From the NCBI GenBank assembly GCA_002708205.1, contig PAMR01000034.1, positions 17,617 to 65,004 on the forward strand: DNA of 47,388 bases, in the 5' to 3' direction. Made by a program: the position numbers and the translations under genes. How positions within the stretch are numbered: position 1 is the first letter of the stretch; each line of letters starts with the position of its first letter. The stretch is from Gammaproteobacteria bacterium (lineage in GTDB: Bacteria > Pseudomonadota > Gammaproteobacteria > Pseudomonadales > Azotimanducaceae). Below the pieces are notes generated by a model. The model was not told where the DNA came from. It searched no databases and saw only the letters and a program-made list of their open reading frames with translations. Below, piece by piece: positions 43,076 to 47,388 of this stretch.

Positions 43076-44083
43076 TTAACGATAGCCTTCTATAACAGGT
43101 CGCTTTGGTAATTCCCACCACAGCTGATCACATAACTCTCGTAGCGAGTTTGGTATTTCGATTTCTAGGGCGTTTATATTTGCAGCCAGTTGATCGGGAC
43201 GGCTTGCTCCAATGATCGCACTGGTTATACCTTTTTGGTCAAGCACCCATCGAATGGCAACGCTGACTGGATTCATGTCCAATTCACTACACAATTCAGA
43301 GAATTTATCTACTGCGTGAAATTGAGCGTCGTGCCAGTATCTTTCTTGATATCTTTCGGCGGCATTACCTAATGTGAAGCGTGTGTTGTCGATTAATCCG
43401 GTAGTTCTTTTGTACTTTCCTGATAGAAATCCGCCAGCCATTGGGTTGTAGACCAGTACTCCAAGATTCATGTGTCGACACAAAGGTAAGAGTTCAGTCT
43501 CTATTTCTCTATACAGCATGTTATATCGAGGTTGCACTGAAACATAATGCTCCAATCCCAAATGTGTGGAAGTTGCCAGAGCTTCGCTGAGACGCCAAGC
43601 GGGATAGTTGCTGCATCCGATGTATCGAACTTTACCGTGTCGTACGAGATCATCGAAAGCTTTCAAAGTTTCCTCGATGGGTACAGATGGATCGAATGCA
43701 TGTGATTGATAGAGGTCGATACTCTCTATATCTAATCGAGTTAGGGATTGTTCGACCGCTTGGACTATATGTTGTCGCGAGAGCCCACTGGAATTAGGCC
43801 CCCTATCGGTTGGGGCAAAACATTTGCTGGCAATCACAAGGTCATTTCTATTTTTCCGGCTTTTCATCCACTTACCGATAATCATCTCGGTTCGGCCGAC
43901 AGTCTCTAGACCACCGCCAAGCGGGTAGGCGTCAGCGGTGTCAAGAAAACGCATTCCAAGCTCAAATGCGTGGTCCAGGATGTCAAAACTTCCAGATTCA
44001 TCGACTTGCAGACCGAAAGTCATCGTGCCAAGACAAAGTGGTTGAACTTCGAGTCCTGAACGTCCGAGTGGCATGGATTCCAT
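43076..44083 (-). CDS. aldo/keto reductase
   Basis: NADPH-dependent aldo/keto reductase, 335 residues. The catalytic tetrad is visible: Asp and Tyr in FLDTADAYPLGGG, Lys in LVIASKCF and His in IDLYQSHAFD; MPLGRSGLEVQPLCLGTMTFG is the usual start, and IGCSNYPAW, YNPMAGGFLSGKY and IIGASRPDQL are family-typical. The start is the ATG at 44083, with GGAG about 8 nt upstream; the ATG at 44119 has a site too close to it. It is first in an operon with bcp, which suggests shared detoxification of aldehydes and peroxides. Confidence 0.9.
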   Translation of the reverse strand: MESMPLGRSGLEVQPLCLGTMTFGLQVDESGSFDILDHAFELGMRFLDTADAYPLGGGLETVGRTEMIIGKWMKSRKNRNDLVIASKCFAPTDRGPNSSGLSRQHIVQAVEQSLTRLDIESIDLYQSHAFDPSVPIEETLKAFDDLVRHGKVRYIGCSNYPAWRLSEALATSTHLGLEHYVSVQPRYNMLYREIETELLPLCRHMNLGVLVYNPMAGGFLSGKYKRTTGLIDNTRFTLGNAAERYQERYWHDAQFHAVDKFSELCSELDMNPVSVAIRWVLDQKGITSAIIGASRPDQLAANINALEIEIPNSLRELCDQLWWELPKRPVIEGYR

Positions 44084-44139
44084 GATGTTAGCTCCGTAGT
44101 ACTTGGTCGGTAGGTGCATTCCTAGTGGAATACTTTTGG

Positions 44140-44155
44140 GGCATACAAGTATGCC
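44140..44155. promoter_or_regulatory. inverted repeat upstream of aldo/keto reductase-bcp operon
   Basis: GGCATAC and GTATGCC arms with an AA spacer, centred about 64 bp before the aldo/keto reductase start. Position and symmetry suit an operator for a regulator of the two stress genes. No regulator gene is adjacent, so this is unproven. Confidence 0.4.
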
Positions 44156-44229
44156 GCGTTTTTCTGATTGTCCGAAAATTGAACAAATAAATTCAACTTA
44201 GAGATTTATTCTTGATACGGAAATGTTTA

Positions 44230-45081
44230 TTAGTCGATATCGCCCAAATCGCCACCATCCACTTCCGAGCCATCGAAACTATCGAGTATAGTTTTGTATC
44301 TCTTTTCAATAGAGCTTCTCAATCCTGCGTGAGTGAAAATGTATGCCTTGTTATATTTAATACCGTGCACTACTTGCTCTCCAACTTTGTCAGGATGTAG
44401 GCCCATAGACTGAAATGTTTGTGAGACAACGTCGCGATCGTTTTCTGTGAACGAAGCTTCGGTATTCGCGAATGAGTTTGGCCGATTACGATCTGACTCG
44501 ATTATTTTCGTAGCGATCATGCCTGGACACAGGGCAGAAACGCCAATGGATTCGCCTTGTAAGTCTATTCGAGCAGCTTCGGATAATGCCAATACAGCAT
44601 ATTTAGAAGCAGAATAGATACTTTGTCTTTCTCCTGTGATATGTCCGAGGATAGAGGACGTGTTGACAATATGTCCCCCTTCACCGTGAGCTTTGATTAG
44701 TGGAACATACGTTTGCATACCATTGACCACGCCATTGAAGTTGACTCCCATCACCCAATCCCAGTCATCATAGGTGAGCTCGCCTACGCGGCCACCACTT
44801 ACAACCCCGGCGTTGTTACATAGTATGTGTATACGCCCAAAATGGGCCGATATAGAGGTTGCTACCTCAGATACTTTTTCTCTATCTGTTATGTCGCACA
44901 CATGGCGTTGGATATCGACATTAGCCTGATTGATTGATGTGTATGCGGATTCCAAAGCATCTTCCTCAATATCAAGCATTGCAACGTGTACCCCTTCGGC
45001 CACTAGTGCTTTAGTAATTCCCAGACCAATCCCTGAAGCGGCTCCTGTTACGACAGCCACCTTGTTTTGAAGATCTTTCAT
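44230..45081 (-). CDS. SDR family NAD(P)-dependent oxidoreductase
   Basis: Classical SDR, 283 residues, with a complete site: TGAASGIGLGI (coenzyme), NNAGVVSGG, SSILGH (catalytic Ser) and YSASKYAVLALSEA (YxxxK), then LCPGMIATKI. The C-terminal 60 residues are long for a basic SDR. The start is the ATG at 45081 because GGAG lies 7 nt upstream; ATG codons at 45099 and 45093 are alternatives. It is monocistronic and divergent from the ferritin-like gene. Substrate unknown. Confidence 0.9.
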   Translation of the reverse strand: MKDLQNKVAVVTGAASGIGLGITKALVAEGVHVAMLDIEEDALESAYTSINQANVDIQRHVCDITDREKVSEVATSISAHFGRIHILCNNAGVVSGGRVGELTYDDWDWVMGVNFNGVVNGMQTYVPLIKAHGEGGHIVNTSSILGHITGERQSIYSASKYAVLALSEAARIDLQGESIGVSALCPGMIATKIIESDRNRPNSFANTEASFTENDRDVVSQTFQSMGLHPDKVGEQVVHGIKYNKAYIFTHAGLRSSIEKRYKTILDSFDGSEVDGGDLGDID

Positions 45082-45149
45082 TGTCGACTCCATGGTCATA
45101 ACGGGTTATAAGTCTAGACTTTCAGAGTTACAGTTTGTAGGAGATTTTT

Positions 45150-46190
45150 ATGCAGCTGCAGTTTACGAGGGAAGAATTGTTAAGCGAGCATGATATTGTT
45201 TCTTCACAATTCGAGAGCGGTAGGGTGATGCACGGTGGATTTGATTCCAAAGGGTGTTACATCTCGCCGCGTTCAAAAGGGCGATGCCGGGCGATCAGTA
45301 ACTGGTCTAAAGCATTGCGTAATAGAGGTGGTGATCTCTTGCGCGCAGATTCTAGTCTTTTGACGGGCCCACGTATCCCTAATGTGCCCCAACAGTGTGT
45401 GCTCATTCGTAATGGATTAGATCGTATATTTTGGAACAATCTAACAGTCGTAGGTAAAATTGAAGGTAGGGGACGTATATTGGCGGAAATGACGTTTCCA
45501 TCTCTGAGCGATCTGGTCGTAGAAGATATTAGTTCAATGGCAATTGGCCATCTTAATGAGGGACTATTATTTGCACATGGGTTAGATGAGGGCGGTGAAC
45601 CGGATAAGGAGATTGGCGGACATGACGTCATGTGGTTTGTAGCTCGTGATCTGGTTTTTGGGGTAGACCGACATCCGGATATAGAACCACCTGAAAGAAT
45701 TGCTCGTTCGGAGGATGGTAAGCGGTGGATGCCTCAACTGGATCAACCATACGAAATGATGTTGAGTTTTCTTATGAACCTTTTGGTAATCGAATTTCGT
45801 GCAGAGATCGGGTTTGCGAATACCCAAGCTGTGTTGAGTGATCCGGACCTTTTCGAGGATCGGCGAGACGAAGCGGCTATTGCGGTTAGTTTGGTAGATC
45901 GGATTCGCACTGACGAAGAAATCCATGTTGAATCTCTTCGACTTTATTTAGGTGAACTTCGATCTCTAACGTTTCGTACGAAAGATGGAAATACCATAGA
46001 TGGAAAAAAGATTATCGATCCATTCTGGCAGCAACTCATACAGTGGGCGACGGTAGAGCAACCTAAGCTGGCAGCAGAGCAGCAGTACTTGGCCATAAAG
46101 GAGACTATCTTAAAGCACGACAATGGGCACCAAATATTGACGGAATTTGATGAACTGAGGGACGCAGGCTATGAGTTGGTTGCCGGTTAA
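45150..46190 (+). CDS. unrecognised protein, possible ferritin-like metal protein
   Basis: A 346-residue protein I cannot place. The N-terminal 120 residues are mixed, with SQFESGRVMHGGFDSKG and a Cys/Arg patch. The rest is strongly helical with acidic and His residues that could bind two metals: E137 and H143 (GHLNEGLLFAH), H158 (IGGHDVMWF), E215 and E219 (IEFRAEIG), and E256-x-x-H259 with E261 and E269 (DEEIHVESLRLYLGEL). That suggests a ferritin-like di-iron or oxygenase fold, but motif spacing is not standard, so it is inference. No signal peptide is seen. GTAGGAG lies upstream of the ATG. It is alone between two minus-strand genes. Confidence 0.6.
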   Translation: MQLQFTREELLSEHDIVSSQFESGRVMHGGFDSKGCYISPRSKGRCRAISNWSKALRNRGGDLLRADSSLLTGPRIPNVPQQCVLIRNGLDRIFWNNLTVVGKIEGRGRILAEMTFPSLSDLVVEDISSMAIGHLNEGLLFAHGLDEGGEPDKEIGGHDVMWFVARDLVFGVDRHPDIEPPERIARSEDGKRWMPQLDQPYEMMLSFLMNLLVIEFRAEIGFANTQAVLSDPDLFEDRRDEAAIAVSLVDRIRTDEEIHVESLRLYLGELRSLTFRTKDGNTIDGKKIIDPFWQQLIQWATVEQPKLAAEQQYLAIKETILKHDNGHQILTEFDELRDAGYELVAG

Positions 46191-46215
46191 CTTTTTTCAA
46201 ACGAGTCACTTGCAG

Positions 46216-47388
46216 TTATTGAGTGGGAGATTGTTCCGAATAGAATCTCTTGTGGGCACTGGAAAAAAAAGTGGAAACCAGGGCAGCGCGGTTTAGATCT
46301 GGCACAGTCGGTAGGAGGCGTTCGTCTTGGTAAATCCACTCGGAAATACCCCCTCCGTACAATAGGACTGTAAGACGATCGTTTTCGAATAACCCGACGT
46401 GATAATCGTGCTCAACAGGTACAAAATTATCATCCGAAACAAACAAGTTGCTTCCATAGAAATTTTCTGTATCGATTATATCTAACAATCCAAGAATGGT
46501 TTTAGGTACGCTCATCAGTGAGCCTGCGTGAGAGACAATCTTAGGCGGTAGTTTGTTCGGAGCTAAAAACAATAATGGCACTCGGTAATAATCCATAGGT
46601 ATGTCTGCGCTTCCCCCGATTCTTGGCGCATGATCTGCTGCTATTACGAACAATGTATCGTTGAACCATTCCGTTTTTTTCGCTTTTTCATAAAACTCTC
46701 CTAGTGCCCAGTCAGCGTAAGCCATAGCGTATTCCGCTTTTCTTTCGTTAGAAGGAAATTGAATTCGGTTCGGAGGAAAGTCATACGGACGGTGAAAACT
46801 CACGGTCAATGTCGTCAAAAAAATATGTTCGTGAACGGCCGTTAGAGTATCCATCTCGGTTAATATTTTGGAGAAAAGATATTCATCTGCAACACCCCAG
46901 CTTGTTTGGAAAGTCTCTTCTTCAAAATCATTTCGATTTCGTTGTTCTACGAATCCGCTTTCTTTCCAGTATTCTTGAAAATTTGAGAAATTGGGCCAGC
47001 CACCATATATGAAAATGGGAAGAAATTCGGATTGATGTAGCACCCGGGCGAGGGAAGGTAACTTTTGAAAACCTGATCGCTGATTCACCGCTATACCTGG
47101 CAGAGGAGGATACCCGTTCAGAATGGCCTCGAGACCTCGAGTAGTCCTACTTCCAGTAGCATAGATGTTATCGAACAGTACTCCTTCTTCGGCTAAGGCG
47201 GACATTTGGGGTAAATACTTTTTTCGTAATTCTTTTTGATTCCAGATCGAGCCGGCGAAAGATTCTTCAATAATCAATATGACATGTTTAACGTCTAATT
47301 TTGGACCTGATTTTTTTTCCGTATATAGTTTGAGTTGATTGGACAGATCGTCGTAGTTTTTATTCCATTGTGTCTCGTCCACTCGGGC
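46216..47388 (-). CDS. LTA-synthase-like sulfatase/phosphoglycerol transferase, partial
   Basis: C-terminal catalytic domain of an LtaS/OpgB-type membrane enzyme that moves phosphoglycerol or another group onto envelope glycans. Metal-site motifs are VILIIEESFAGS (Glu), ATGSRTTRGLEA with the nucleophile Thr, and VIAADHAPRIGG (Asp-His). Reading is open to the right edge without a stop; the first GTG is only two codons from it, so the N-terminal membrane segments are probably missing and the true start lies outside the window. The catalytic half is periplasmic in this family. Confidence 0.85.
   Translation of the reverse strand, partial: ARVDETQWNKNYDDLSNQLKLYTEKKSGPKLDVKHVILIIEESFAGSIWNQKELRKKYLPQMSALAEEGVLFDNIYATGSRTTRGLEAILNGYPPLPGIAVNQRSGFQKLPSLARVLHQSEFLPIFIYGGWPNFSNFQEYWKESGFVEQRNRNDFEEETFQTSWGVADEYLFSKILTEMDTLTAVHEHIFLTTLTVSFHRPYDFPPNRIQFPSNERKAEYAMAYADWALGEFYEKAKKTEWFNDTLFVIAADHAPRIGGSADIPMDYYRVPLLFLAPNKLPPKIVSHAGSLMSVPKTILGLLDIIDTENFYGSNLFVSDDNFVPVEHDYHVGLFENDRLTVLLYGGGISEWIYQDERLLPTVPDLNRAALVSTFFSSAHKRFYSEQSPTQ

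Noticed and set aside
1..47388. CRISPR arrays, insertion sequences, phage genes, rRNA
   Set aside because: No repeat-spacer pattern, transposase, terminal repeats, structural phage genes or rRNA were seen on reading through.

Overview
The window reads as one contiguous, gene-dense piece of bacterial chromosome with moderate GC. It most likely comes from a gammaproteobacterial heterotroph, probably marine or host-associated. Pointers to the lineage are a RibBA-type protein with a decayed GTP cyclohydrolase II half, a textbook gammaproteobacterial LexA box (CTGT-N8-ACAG), an RND efflux pair, a YejF-type peptide ABC ATPase and a Gram-negative LTA-synthase-like sulfatase. The content is dominated by catabolic enzymes: three class III (CaiB/BaiF) CoA-transferases, two phytanoyl-CoA-dioxygenase-like proteins, several SDR, M20 and amidohydrolase enzymes, and acyl-CoA enzymes. 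I see no insertion sequence, phage gene, CRISPR array or rRNA. The one RNA gene recognised is tRNA-Arg(UCG).

Layout. 1-8.7 kb: a YejF-like ATPase; a divergent Ldh2-family dehydrogenase; then a same-strand cassette of SMP-30 lactonase, MFS carrier, PhyH oxygenase and two overlapping CaiB proteins. 8.8-14.1 kb (minus): a second PhyH protein, then an RND pump transcribed adaptor first. 14.4-20.1 kb (plus): an M20 amidohydrolase and a DUF1932-type reductase, a small secreted Cys-rich protein on the opposite strand, and a two-gene Tat-exported molybdenum hydroxylase. 20.1-22.7 kb (minus): CinA-like, TraB/GumN and an atypical SDR, all overlapping. 22.8-27.7 kb: MaoC-CitE-crotonase (minus), a divergent acyl-CoA dehydrogenase, and a rearranged CaiB protein; together they look like a CoA-thioester dicarboxylate/branched-acid pathway.

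27.7-35 kb: sucrase/ferredoxin-like protein, alpha/beta hydrolase, an isocitrate/isopropylmalate-type dehydrogenase, a secreted unknown protein, MazG-like pyrophosphohydrolase, DUF6122 membrane protein, D-aminoacylase-like and amidohydrolase-2 enzymes. 35.1-42.5 kb: tRNA-Arg, RibBA-like, an 80-residue zinc-ribbon protein under an apparent LexA box, then PdxA-type dehydrogenase, zinc alcohol dehydrogenase, FAH-family hydrolase, secreted M20 peptidase and an extended SDR. 42.6-47.4 kb: Bcp peroxiredoxin and aldo/keto reductase, an SDR, an unrecognised ferritin-like protein, and an LTA-synthase-like sulfatase running off the right edge.

The genes most worth following are the SOS-boxed zinc-ribbon gene, the MFS-PhyH-paired-CaiB cassette, the MaoC/CitE/ACAD/CaiB region with its active-site-less crotonase, and the ferritin-like unknown. 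All functions are read from motifs and context; no search was run.
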